From Prosthecochloris sp. (GTDB taxonomy: Bacteria; Bacteroidota; Chlorobiia; Chlorobiales; Chlorobiaceae), in the NCBI GenBank assembly GCA_004028745.1, contig RAZP01000035.1, forward strand, positions 4,568 through 68,567: a DNA stretch of 64,000 bases. Reading direction: 5' to 3'. Every line of letters starts with the position of its first letter. Positions within the stretch are counted from its first letter, which is position 1. Below the pieces are notes generated by a model, which was given only the letters and a program-made list of their open reading frames with translations, made no database searches and had not been told where the DNA came from. Both the position numbers and the translations under genes were made by a program. This document shows, in pieces, positions 7,681 to 16,353 of the stretch.

Positions 7681-8955
7681 TTATTCTTTACCGAATTTCC
7701 GACGAAAAGATAAGCTTACTAAATTCGCATATTGATCATAGTCTCCTGAAAGTCTCCGCCCTCCCTGTATCATTTGATGGTCTATAGGGGCCTTACCTAA
7801 ATCCACTAATTCCCAGTTAAGGCTTACTATCGTATTTTTATTTACATCATAATCGAGTCCTGCAGCATATCTCCATTGCCTGTCTACAGGAATATCGGGA
7901 AGACGATCGCTTTCTGATATAGGATTACTATCATAAGAGACACCCATTTTAAAAAGAAGTGGTTTGCAAATCCGATAGTGAACACCGCCTCCCACTCTCC
8001 AAGTATCTTTCCAGTTTCTGTCGATAGATACAGTAGTTCCGGTTTCTGTTGTTATTTTTGTCTTTTTCATACTGCTCCAGTCTTGCCAGCCAACATCAAA
8101 AACCATGGCAAACTTTTCGGTTATTTCCTGATAGAAGCTTGCCATGATACTTCCTGGTATTGTAAAATCTGTTGTGGCAAAAGCATCTTCAAGTCCGGCA
8201 CGTGTCCAGATAGCGCCGATATTGTTGAAATCTATATCTCCTTTTAATTTCAAATTTACTTTAGATCTATAGATAACACCTATCCGTGTTTTCCTGGAAG
8301 GTTCGAACAGGACTCCCAAGTTATAACCAACCGCCCAATCATCATATTTCATATCGATTTCGCCGTCCGGACTTAGGGGATTAAAAAGAGCTAATTCTTC
8401 CTTTAGATATCCATAATAAATATCCGCTCCACCTCCTATGCTCATCCAGTCAGTAAGACGTATGGCAGCTGTAGGGGCTATATCAATGACCATGAGGAAA
8501 TTATTCTGTATTAAGTAACGCCCTTTCCAATCATCGTCATAATTTATACCTAATCCAACGGGTGCAGTTATACTTAAACCTGCTGCTATATCAGGATTAA
8601 TCTTATAAACGATATACCCGCCCCCGCTTAGTAAAGCTCCTCCGGCTTGACCACCGTCGCTTCCACGCCTCGTATTGTTTTTATCTGAATGGAACCGGGT
8701 TGAAAGAATCATGATTTCACTTCCGAAAAGTAGCTCGTTTCTTTTAAGGCCTATCATTCCGGCAGGGTTAAAGTAGGACGTAGATGCATCATTGGCTAAT
8801 GCCGCCTGACCAACGTTTGCAGTTCCGATACCAGGCTGGGCCTGTTCATAAAGCTGGATTCCTCCAGCTTTCGCTTCCTGAGAAAACCAAAAAATAGAAA
8901 ACCACACTCCAATAAAAACATAAAAGATGCTTTTATATATTTTTATCATGTGCAT
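7681..8955 (-). CDS. FadL/OmpP1/TodX-type outer membrane transporter
   Basis: A 424-residue protein with an N-terminal signal sequence (IFYVFIGVWFSIFWFSQEAKA) and the mature start GGIQLYEQAQPGIGTANVGQAALANDASTSYFNPAGM. That start is typical of the FadL family, in which the N-terminal hatch plugs a 14-strand barrel and NPAG is conserved. Beta-strand-rich sequence runs to the C-terminus (LVSLSFRRKFGKE). These proteins let fatty acids and other hydrophobic compounds cross the outer membrane. The neighbour eight bases upstream on the same strand is an alkyl sulfatase that releases fatty alcohols from sulfate esters, so the pair may take up and use long-chain compounds. An ATG two codons downstream (8949) is an alternative start. 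Confidence 0.87.
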   Translation of the reverse strand: MHMIKIYKSIFYVFIGVWFSIFWFSQEAKAGGIQLYEQAQPGIGTANVGQAALANDASTSYFNPAGMIGLKRNELLFGSEIMILSTRFHSDKNNTRRGSDGGQAGGALLSGGGYIVYKINPDIAAGLSITAPVGLGINYDDDWKGRYLIQNNFLMVIDIAPTAAIRLTDWMSIGGGADIYYGYLKEELALFNPLSPDGEIDMKYDDWAVGYNLGVLFEPSRKTRIGVIYRSKVNLKLKGDIDFNNIGAIWTRAGLEDAFATTDFTIPGSIMASFYQEITEKFAMVFDVGWQDWSSMKKTKITTETGTTVSIDRNWKDTWRVGGGVHYRICKPLLFKMGVSYDSNPISESDRLPDIPVDRQWRYAAGLDYDVNKNTIVSLNWELVDLGKAPIDHQMIQGGRRLSGDYDQYANLVSLSFRRKFGKE

Positions 8956-8963
8956 TAAAGTCT

Positions 8964-10991
8964 TTACTTTCTCGGCGTTACAATATTAAACCAGAAATCA
9001 AACTGATCCATCAAAAGGAACAGCTCTTCGACCTTCAGTTTACTTCCCTCGATCTTAAGGTTACCTGCTTTTCCTTCTTTTCTGAAAGAAGATTCTTTCA
9101 GGATAATCCTGTTTAAAGCATCGCGGGTTAGAGTAATCGTTGCATCTGCATTTTTAGCCTGTATACTGTCTGTGTGATTCAAAACAGCATTCTCCAGGGA
9201 TAAAACATACGTTTCATTTGTGTCGGTAAATATCCAGTTGATAATGATTTTTTTGCCTTCAGCCTTAGGTCCGTTAAGCCGTACTCCTAAAAGGTCAAAA
9301 AACATACCAAGCGGCATAGCTTCAATAGCAGAAGGACTGGCTGATGTGGAGGCCACAACGGTTTTATCAACCCCCTTGCGTAATTCCTGGGCTCCGCTCA
9401 GGTAAAAGTTCCTCCAGGGGCCGGACTCTGCCTGGTATCCCAGCTGTTCAAGTGCATCTGCTTGAAGTTCACGTGCTTCAGTATTGTGTGGGAATGCAAA
9501 CACAACATGATTTACAACTTCGGCTACCCAGCGGTAATCACCTTTTGTATAAGCCTTGCGGGCCTTTGCGATCACATTATCCGGGCCTCCCATAAATTCC
9601 ACGTATCTTTTACTTGCTTCGACAGGGGGATAGGGATGAAGAGTGGCAGGGTTGCCATCGAACCAGCCGAGGTACTTAACGTAGGCTGCCTTGACATCAT
9701 GGTTGATGGTACCGTAGTATCCGCGGCTTGCCCAGTTTTCTTCCAGACTTTTGGGCAGTTGGATCATTTCTGCAATCTCGGTCATGGTGTAACCATGGTT
9801 TGCAAGACGAAGCGTCTGGTCATTTATATACTTATACGTATCGCGCTGTTTTTTAAGATGATCCAGAACTCTCTCTTGACCCCATACCGGCCAGTGGTGC
9901 ATGCCGTATAATACGTCTGATTTATCAGCCCAGCGCTTTATAGTTTCGTTAAGGTATTTAGCCCAGGCTAAAGGATCTCGAATTTGGGCACCACGAAGCG
10001 TGTAAACGTTATGTAAAGTGTGGCAGGCGTTTTCTGCAGCCGTAAGCGCGCGAAGCTCGGGAATATACCAATGCATCTCAGTAGGCGCTTCGGTATCCGG
10101 CGCAACCAGAAACTCGAATGTAAGACCATCGAGCTTCATCACTTGTCCGGTCTTCTCGATAGTAACAGTTGGCGGTATGATGGTGACTGTCCCTTCTGAC
10201 ACTGTCATTCCAAGACCTGCTCCCACCTGTCCTTTTGGGCCTGCCGGCAGGAGATTGCCATACATATAGCTTGCCCTGCGGGTCATGACATTACCAGCCA
10301 GGACATTTTCGGTTAATGCTTTTTCAAGGAAGTTTATAGGTGCTATTATCTTTACTTTTCCCGACTCTACATCCTCTTTTGATACAACTCCTTCCACCCC
10401 GCCATAATGATCTACGTGACTGTGAGAATGCATAACCGCTATGATCGGTTTTTGGGGCCGATGTTGATAGTAAAAATCAAGCGCTGCTTTTGCTGTCTCA
10501 GCCGAAATCAAGGGATCCACCACGATGATACCTGTATCACCTTCGATAATCGTCATGTTGGATAAGTCAAAGGTCCGAACCTGATATATCCTTTCGGTAA
10601 CCTTGAAGAGACCGCATATCGCAACAAGCTGAGACTGTCTCCACAAGCTGGGATTAACAGTCCCCGGTGCAGGTTCATTTTCTTTGATGAATGAAAACGG
10701 TGTAAGGTTCCAGACGATATTACCGTTCTTATCGCGAATTATAAGCGTATCCGGCTTGGCGATTAAACCTCTTTTGGCATCTTCGAAATCCTGTTTGTCA
10801 CTGAATGGCAATTCTTTGAGTAAGCGTGCATACAGCTTCTCTGTAAAGACAGTAGCGTCTTTAGGGGAGGCGTTTTTTTCAGGCATTGAGGTTGTTTCAT
10901 GCCTGCCGCAGGAGAGTAAGGCAAAAGCTAAAGGAAGCAGTATAAAAACAACTATAATTAACCTTGTACTAATAAATTGCTTTTCTCTCAT
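8964..10991 (-). CDS. SdsA-type alkyl sulfatase lipoprotein
   Basis: About 675 residues. The N-terminus is a lipoprotein signal (LLPLAFALLSCGRHE, acylated Cys). A metallo-beta-lactamase domain follows with the zinc motif VMHSHSHVDHYGG, then the dimerisation region with MHHWPVWG, and a C-terminal SCP2-like domain (LNHTDSIQAKNADATITLTRDALNRIIL). This order matches SdsA1/type III linear alkylsulfatases, which hydrolyse medium-chain alkyl sulfates to alcohol and sulfate. Acylation would place the enzyme in the periplasm or on the outer membrane. The start ATG at 10991 follows GGGAGAG; an upstream in-frame ATG at 11012 is less likely. It lies directly before the FadL-type gene and probably shares its transcript. 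Confidence 0.9.
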   Translation of the reverse strand: MREKQFISTRLIIVVFILLPLAFALLSCGRHETTSMPEKNASPKDATVFTEKLYARLLKELPFSDKQDFEDAKRGLIAKPDTLIIRDKNGNIVWNLTPFSFIKENEPAPGTVNPSLWRQSQLVAICGLFKVTERIYQVRTFDLSNMTIIEGDTGIIVVDPLISAETAKAALDFYYQHRPQKPIIAVMHSHSHVDHYGGVEGVVSKEDVESGKVKIIAPINFLEKALTENVLAGNVMTRRASYMYGNLLPAGPKGQVGAGLGMTVSEGTVTIIPPTVTIEKTGQVMKLDGLTFEFLVAPDTEAPTEMHWYIPELRALTAAENACHTLHNVYTLRGAQIRDPLAWAKYLNETIKRWADKSDVLYGMHHWPVWGQERVLDHLKKQRDTYKYINDQTLRLANHGYTMTEIAEMIQLPKSLEENWASRGYYGTINHDVKAAYVKYLGWFDGNPATLHPYPPVEASKRYVEFMGGPDNVIAKARKAYTKGDYRWVAEVVNHVVFAFPHNTEARELQADALEQLGYQAESGPWRNFYLSGAQELRKGVDKTVVASTSASPSAIEAMPLGMFFDLLGVRLNGPKAEGKKIIINWIFTDTNETYVLSLENAVLNHTDSIQAKNADATITLTRDALNRIILKESSFRKEGKAGNLKIEGSKLKVEELFLLMDQFDFWFNIVTPRK

Positions 10992-11057
10992 TTTACTCTC
11001 CCATGATAACATAGTGCAGGTACTTGCTTACACTACTTTGTTAGAGGTGCTCTTCAT

Positions 11058-12302
11058 TCATTTATAGGGATATCTGGCTTTATCTTCCACAGGTTTGTGT
11101 GTTCTGAGAATGACATTTCCTCCTCGTACACACCTGACAAAATTCCCGGAGCGTACAGCATCACCCTGAGGGCCTCTGAACATTGGGGTGCCGACGACTT
11201 TAGGGTCGCTTCTCTGGGCGCCCGCTCCGTGGACATCCATGATTCTGCCATTCATTTTTCCTATAGCTCTTCCAAACGCGACATAGGCAGCACTTTCTCC
11301 GGGGTCCGGGCCATCTAAATGTGTGGTGGATGTCCAGAAGCATGGATAGTCTTTTGCCCCGGCTTCATTGATAATGGATGTTGTTTGGAATACGGTATCA
11401 ATAGCGGGAGAATCCGTCGCATCGGGTGAATGCGAGTAATCAACAATATACTGAAGTTCCTTGGCATCAGGCAGGCGCCAGTCATCATAACCGGCGTATT
11501 CAAGGGTTTCGCTGTATTCAAGAGCATCTTCCCAGTTCATCGGCTTTCCGCTGTCGGCTTTCATCCACATGAGCCCCGTTGCCCTGTCGGTGATTGTACC
11601 GTCACCGTTATCGACAAAATCATTGGCACCGTATGCGTTTCCACGGACATAACGAGCGTAGAACTTTTTTTCCCTGGATGATCCCGGTTTTTTATATCCG
11701 TATCCTTTTATCCTGCCATCGGCAAAATTAACCCCGAAAAGCGTTTCACTGCCGCCCATTGTCATGCTTGTATATGTAGTAGTTGTCAGCCACTGTGCGT
11801 CTATATATCGTTCTCCTGCATCAACCTGACCATACTTGAAGTCAAAGTAATCCGTATTAATGAAAGGTATGGCGTTGTTCGGGATTGAAGACATGCCTCC
11901 AGCGGAAACACCCGTATATCCCCTGAAATCAATAAGGGAATACAGCTCTTTGATGCTCGGCACTCTCCAGTCGGAATACCCCCCAAGTTTCATCTCCCGT
12001 GCTATCTTTTCTGCCTCGACGAGAGACACTTTGTTGTCATCGACGGCTTTGGACCACATCAAGCCTGTATTAAGATCGGTAACGGTTTCGTTGCCATTAT
12101 CCCTGTAGGACGGAGGGTTACTTACATATTGGGCATCTTGCCCATAAAAAGGCTCTTCCGCCCTGGGATATGATATTGCGCGAGTATTGTCATAACATTG
12201 TACCTGACCGGTATCTACGATTACATTTTCCGCTGCCCTTGCCGGCAAAATGCTGCTGGCCAAGAAAGGTAAAAGGAATAAGACCATTTGTCTTTTAATC
12301 AT
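11058..12302 (-). CDS. DUF1566 (Lcl C-terminal domain) exported protein
   Basis: A 414-residue protein with a signal peptide (MVLFLLPFLASSILPARAAE) and two DUF1566 units. Each unit carries the pattern DNGDGTITDRATGLMWMKA...W.DALEY...L...GYDDWRLPDAKELQYIVDYS; the first unit reads VTDLNTGLMWSKAVDD...YSDWRVPSIKELYSLIDF. The domain is found in surface and adhesin-like proteins such as Legionella Lcl and has a C-type-lectin-like fold. The late WTSTTHLDG and VRCVRGG motifs are also typical. The function here is unknown; an extracytoplasmic binding role is likely. It is upstream of the sulfatase gene on the same strand, 66 bases away. Confidence 0.82.
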   Translation of the reverse strand: MIKRQMVLFLLPFLASSILPARAAENVIVDTGQVQCYDNTRAISYPRAEEPFYGQDAQYVSNPPSYRDNGNETVTDLNTGLMWSKAVDDNKVSLVEAEKIAREMKLGGYSDWRVPSIKELYSLIDFRGYTGVSAGGMSSIPNNAIPFINTDYFDFKYGQVDAGERYIDAQWLTTTTYTSMTMGGSETLFGVNFADGRIKGYGYKKPGSSREKKFYARYVRGNAYGANDFVDNGDGTITDRATGLMWMKADSGKPMNWEDALEYSETLEYAGYDDWRLPDAKELQYIVDYSHSPDATDSPAIDTVFQTTSIINEAGAKDYPCFWTSTTHLDGPDPGESAAYVAFGRAIGKMNGRIMDVHGAGAQRSDPKVVGTPMFRGPQGDAVRSGNFVRCVRGGNVILRTHKPVEDKARYPYK

Positions 12303-12493
12303 TTCTCTGCTCCTTTGTTTATCGGAGAGTTGTAAATCTAATCATGCATCAGACAGAGGGTGACAAGTGAAGTACAGTACACAGCGAGCGACTTGTACAA
12401 GATGTCCGAGGTTTTCCGTCCCCGGAACAAGAACCTCACGAGCATCACAGAGTTTCCTTGTGATGTCCCCGAATTCAGGTCTCCCGCCGCAGC

Positions 12494-13219
12494 TTACTTA
12501 AAGGGTATGTCCGTATTGACCTTGGTTGCCTGATAAACCGCGGACATTTCGTCATATTGCTGCTTTAGCTTCTGGACCCGTGCAATAAAGCCTGCCTGGG
12601 TTTTCTCGTCGCATTTCTTCTTGATGAGCTGTACGATATCATAGCTCGTCCAGAAGGAGTTCTTTTTTACGTAGTCGCCGTCTGGTAATTTGTATATGTC
12701 CTTCATCTGTTGGAGGTCGTACGGGATATTAAACGTTTGGCGGCTATCTTCGTAACTAAAGAGGTAAAAGATGGTGTCGTACCCTCCCCAGGTTATGGCT
12801 GACAGACACATCGGGCAAGGCTCATGTGTGGCAATGAAGAAACACTCTTTCGGCTGTGGTCGTGCAGCCCTTTCATAGAGTTTCTTTATCGTGTAGACCT
12901 CTCCGTGCCACAAAGGGCATTCCGACTCGTGGTTGGTCCCGGCTATGACGAGAGAAAGATCATTCTTCTCCATAACGGCAGCTCCAAAGACCTTGTTCCC
13001 TTTTTTGACGCCTTCTTGCGTGAGGGGAACGATGTCCTTTTCGATGGCCGTAAGAAGCGCATCGATGAGCTTGGCGTTACAGCCGGTTTCATTTACCAAT
13101 GGGACCATGCTTTTCTTTGACATGTCCTCCCCTTGAGCCGGAAGATGGAAGAGATAAATGAAGCCAGCAATGAGGGCGATATTTACGAGCAACTGACGTG
13201 CTTCTCCGATCTTTTTCAT
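12494..13219 (-). CDS. Exported cytidine/deoxycytidylate-type deaminase
   Basis: A 241-residue protein from ATG 13219, with GGAGG six bases upstream. The N-terminus is a hydrophobic signal or anchor (LLVNIALIAGFIYLFHLPAQGED). The rest is a zinc-dependent deaminase domain: the HxE motif is in CPLWHGEVYTIKKLYE and the PCxxC motif in THEPCPMCLSAITWGGYDTIFYLF. This deaminase fold normally works on nucleosides, bases or tRNA in the cytoplasm, so a signal peptide is unusual. The C-terminal part (residues 180-241) is charged and helical. The substrate cannot be told; a secreted guanine- or adenine-type deaminase or a toxin-like enzyme are both possible. Confidence 0.8.
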   Translation of the reverse strand: MKKIGEARQLLVNIALIAGFIYLFHLPAQGEDMSKKSMVPLVNETGCNAKLIDALLTAIEKDIVPLTQEGVKKGNKVFGAAVMEKNDLSLVIAGTNHESECPLWHGEVYTIKKLYERAARPQPKECFFIATHEPCPMCLSAITWGGYDTIFYLFSYEDSRQTFNIPYDLQQMKDIYKLPDGDYVKKNSFWTSYDIVQLIKKKCDEKTQAGFIARVQKLKQQYDEMSAVYQATKVNTDIPFK

Positions 13220-13234
13220 GTTGGTCCTCCACAT

Positions 13235-13608
13235 ATGCTGTTTGGTTGAAAGGGGACAGGGTCAGTCTACGGGAATCTACGGCATTTTCACGTGGCTCGT
13301 CCCGGTCTAATGGTTTTATAACGCATTACAGGCCATGGTGAGTACTACCTTTATTGCAGCCATTAAGAAGTAATTTAATAGAAAGAATAAAACTTTCTCT
13401 GAAGAAACCGCTATTCAGTGGCGTAAAATTTCTCTATGATCTCTGTTTTGATAGGAAATTAACTTTTGGACTTTATTCTCGGAGAAAGTCTGCTCGGGAA
13501 AAGTTTTTCAGGAAAGGATAAACGTTATTTCCGCTTCACTGCTCAACTTCCATCTGCGCAATGAAATGGTCAGGGTGTACCGTACATTAAGGAAATGCGC
13601 TAAAGCTT
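13235..13608. other. Intergenic region, no gene seen
   Basis: This 374-base divergent spacer lies between the exported deaminase (minus) and the methyltransferase-like gene (plus). It must hold promoters for both. No strong hairpin, repeat or small gene with a ribosome site was found. Confidence 0.5.
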
Positions 13609-14286
13609 GTGGAATTAAAAAATGTGGTTCCCTGGGGGCGTTCGTTTGATGAGTATAGGGACATGTTCCTGCTGACGGATGCTGATCTTCAGGAGACAAT
13701 ACTTGGATGCGGGGACGGTCCTGCCTCCTTCAACGCCGAACTGGCAAAAGCCGGCGGAAACGTCGTCTCGGCAGACCCCGTCTACCGGTTTACCGCCGAT
13801 CAGATCCGTTCACGGGTACGCGAGGTTTACCCTGAGATCATGTCCGAAGTTGCAAAAAATCCCGACGATTACATTTGGGACTCCATACGTGATGTAGAGC
13901 ATCTCGGTCAGGTCAGGATGGAGGCGATGGAGCTGTTTTTCGATGATTACGAGCAGGGAAAACAAGCGGGCAGGTATATCAACGCCTCATTGCCGAAGCT
14001 TCCTTTCGAAGACAAAACCTTCCGCCTCGCCTTGTGCTCGCATTATCTTTTTCTCTACAGCGAGCATGTAAGTCTCGAACAACATATCCTTTCGATGAAA
14101 GAACTCTGCCGTGTGGCTCATGAGGTCAGGGTATATCCCCTCGTAACCCTCGACGGCTCCCGATCACAACACATCGACCCTGTTGTAGCATCACTCGCCG
14201 ATGATGGGATCGGCGTTTCTTTTCAGAAAGTGAGATACCGTTTTCAGAAAGGGGCGGATGAGGTGCTCGTTTTGAGGTATCTTTAA
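13609..14286 (+). CDS. SAM-dependent methyltransferase-like protein
   Basis: A 225-residue protein from GTG 13609. The pattern ILGCGDGPASFNAELAKAGGNVVSADPVYRFTADQI is a Rossmann motif I plus acidic motif II of class I methyltransferases. LPKLPFEDKTFRLALCSHYLFLYSEHVSLEQHI matches motif IV/V (LPF.D.SFD.VL..H.L...). The end AHEVRVYPLVTLDGSRS is like a family often annotated only as 'SAM-dependent methyltransferase'. Substrate unknown. A diverged fragment of the same C-terminus lies at 15345-15410, so a second copy once stood nearby. Confidence 0.72.
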   Translation: MELKNVVPWGRSFDEYRDMFLLTDADLQETILGCGDGPASFNAELAKAGGNVVSADPVYRFTADQIRSRVREVYPEIMSEVAKNPDDYIWDSIRDVEHLGQVRMEAMELFFDDYEQGKQAGRYINASLPKLPFEDKTFRLALCSHYLFLYSEHVSLEQHILSMKELCRVAHEVRVYPLVTLDGSRSQHIDPVVASLADDGIGVSFQKVRYRFQKGADEVLVLRYL

Positions 14287-14616
14287 ATGCAGCTTTGCCG
14301 TGTTGGTTGGCGGTTAATATAGGGGGTATCCGTATTCTAAATAATATACTGTGCCACGAAATGGGACTTTGTGCACTGGATATTTGCTTCATGTGATGAC
14401 CTTGGGGGAGGGGCTCAAGCCGATCTATTGCATATAGGATAGCCCCTCTTCATCCTACTATTTTAAAGAAAAGGATAGTAATTGCAGGCATGGGTTCTGG
14501 ATTTTGGTTGAGCGCCGAGGAGAATGGCCGTATATTTTGATGTATTGTGGAGGGCTGTTATTTCAAGGCCGATGAGTTATGTCAGGTGAGTAATTATTCG
14601 GCATAAGGGGAAATAA
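14287..14616. other. Intergenic region with a hairpin
   Basis: A perfect 8-bp inverted repeat, GAGGGGCT (14408-14415) and AGCCCCTC (14441-14448), could end the methyltransferase transcript. Otherwise no gene or repeat was seen; the promoter of the next gene should lie near 14500-14600. Confidence 0.45.
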
Positions 14617-15225
14617 ATGAATGTATCCGTTATACTTGCGCATCCATATGAGAAAAGCTTCAATCATGCGATATATGATAAGGTGATCAATACATTGGAA
14701 GAATCAGGCGTGGACGGATTCTTTCATGATCTCTATAAAGAGCGATTTGATCCTGTTTTGTCAAAAAATGAGTTGGGAAAGCTTCCTGCCAAGGATAAGC
14801 TTGTCAGAACATATGCAAAGGAGCTCGTTACATCTGATGTTCTGGTATTTATACATCCGAACTGGTGGGGACAGCCGCCGGCAATTCTTAAAGGATACAT
14901 AGATAGAGTGATCAGGCCGCCGTATGCATACGACTTTCCGGAAAACGATGCGGGCGGCGGTTTACCGATTGAGAAACTGAAAGGGAAGATTGGTGTCGTT
15001 TTCAATACTTCCAATACAGAAGAACTAAGGGAGAACGAGTACTTCAGGGATCCGCTGTCAAGTATATGGGAGAAATGTGTTTTTGGCTTTTGCGGAATAG
15101 AGGAAACACACCGGGTGATGTTTAGGGTGGTAGCGGACAGCACAGAGGAAGTTAGAGAAAAATGGCTTGAAGAAGTGGAAGTGTTAATGAAAAAAATAGT
15201 AGCCAGGAATGAGGGACGTTCATAA
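14617..15225 (+). CDS. Flavodoxin-fold NAD(P)H quinone oxidoreductase
   Basis: A 202-residue protein of the NQO1/MdaB/Kef-subunit superfamily (PF02525). The FMN/FAD fold begins with MNVSVILAHPYEKSFNHAI. VLVFIHPNWWGQPPAILKGYIDRVI is the characteristic second motif, and GKIGVVFNTSNTEE and the CVFGFCGIEETHRVMFRVV segment follow. Enzymes of this type reduce quinones and nitro compounds by two electrons using NAD(P)H in the cytoplasm. The ribosome site is AAGGGG before ATG. It appears to be a single gene; the following 200 bases hold gene fragments rather than an operon partner. Confidence 0.88.
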   Translation: MNVSVILAHPYEKSFNHAIYDKVINTLEESGVDGFFHDLYKERFDPVLSKNELGKLPAKDKLVRTYAKELVTSDVLVFIHPNWWGQPPAILKGYIDRVIRPPYAYDFPENDAGGGLPIEKLKGKIGVVFNTSNTEELRENEYFRDPLSSIWEKCVFGFCGIEETHRVMFRVVADSTEEVREKWLEEVEVLMKKIVARNEGRS

Positions 15226-15344
15226 CTATTTCAACTTATTTGCGCTAAAGATAAATGAAGATAACAGTAAACTGAGGATGATATGCTTGTCGGTCACAAG
15301 CATTATTATTTGTCAAAGATACGAGTTCAAGAGTGACGTTATAT

Positions 15345-15410
15345 GCCGATGATGGAATTGACGTTTCGTTTCACAAGGTGTGGTGCCGCTTCTAGAAGGG
15401 GGCTGATGAG
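15345..15410 (+). pseudogene. Fragment of a methyltransferase-like gene (copy of the 13609 gene end)
   Basis: These 66 bases match the segment of the 13609-14286 gene that encodes ADDGIGVSFQKVRYRFQKGADE at about 79 percent by eye. The fragment reads ADDGIDVSFHKVWCRF, stop, KGADE, so it is not functional. It runs directly into another gene fragment at 15411. Confidence 0.7.
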
Positions 15411-15605
15411 ATGACGTGGCGAGAAATGCATGAGCAAGGATTGCAAAGTCTAAAAAGATTTATGAAAGGGAAAATAAAATACACGGATGAACCTATGGGC
15501 AGGGTGAAGGTTGTTGAGGATTTTCTTCCTTCCCCTTTAGCAGGTTCTCTATGCGTTCAATTCAGGGAATTCGAAATTTCGAAAAAGCAGGAAAATAAGA
15601 GTTAA
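15411..15605 (+). pseudogene. Truncated BrnA-like antitoxin fragment
   Basis: The ORF contains RFMKGKIKYTDEPMG followed by RVKVVEDFLPSP. This is nearly identical to residues 1-25 of the intact antitoxin encoded at 33295-33531 (MKEKIKYTNEPMG, KVKVVEDFLPSP). After that point similarity stops and 20 unrelated residues follow; the DNA-binding part is missing and no BrnT partner is next to it. It is probably the relic of a second brnTA locus. Confidence 0.75.
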
Positions 15606-15792
15606 GTAAACTTATGCGTATGCTGCATAAGTATGTTAATAGGTTACAAATAAAGCAGATGAATCCGTGCTTTTGTTTGAGGGTAATGCAAAAACACAGT
15701 ATATTTTTAAAGATTCTGTGGAAAATATCTACTACAGATAATAAATGATGTTAGGTGCAAAATGATTCAGTAACCAACAATCGAAAAAAGCC

Positions 15793-16146
15793 ATGAATGA
15801 AGCAATAGTACAAGAAAAGCCAACCACTGAGGGTACGGCAAAAATCGTCTACATACTCTATCTTGCAGGACTCGTATTTGGTGTTACAGGGATAATTGGT
15901 GTTGTCATGGCGTACATCAATAAAGACGATGCTCCAGACTGGTTAAAAAGTCACTACCAATTCCAAATCAGAACGTTCTGGATAGGATTTCTTTACGTGC
16001 TCATAGGTATAATACTCTCTTTTATCTTTATCGGAATTCTGGTACTTATATTCTGGGTGGTTTGGTTGATTGTTCGCTGCGTTAATGGCATAAAGTTTCT
16101 CGACCAAAAAGAAGCTCCTCCAAACCCGACAGGATGGATGTTCTAA
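15793..16146 (+). CDS. DUF4870-like inner membrane protein
   Basis: A 117-residue membrane protein. Three hydrophobic segments are visible: IVYILYLAGLVFGVTGIIGVVMAYI, then FWIGFLYVLIGIILSFIFIGILVLIFWVVWLIV, which can make two helices. Between them is the conserved hydrophilic piece INKDDAPDWLKSHYQFQIRTFW. This layout (KIVY.LYL.., W..SHY.FQIRTFW, VRC..G...L) is that of small DUF4870-type membrane proteins of unknown function. No operon partner is evident. Confidence 0.78.
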   Translation: MNEAIVQEKPTTEGTAKIVYILYLAGLVFGVTGIIGVVMAYINKDDAPDWLKSHYQFQIRTFWIGFLYVLIGIILSFIFIGILVLIFWVVWLIVRCVNGIKFLDQKEAPPNPTGWMF

Positions 16147-16353
16147 AAGCACCACTTCGCTCTGCTTTTTCGATCGACTGATGTGTAGCGTCGGCCATGC
16201 TGAACCGTATTTAGCCGTTTGCCAGACACTGGTTGACCGGTCGTGATTGCAGAGTGCCCGTGTTTGGGTCGAGACAAAGTTCATTCGGGCATGACTTTGC
16301 TGGTTGGCCTTGGTGCTCAGTCGTCCTTGCTTTTAACGATTCAACATCTCCTC

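Noticed and set aside
11041..11055. MITE end before the sulfatase gene (TTAGAGGTGCTC)
   Set aside because: The match is too short and lacks a second end or target duplication.
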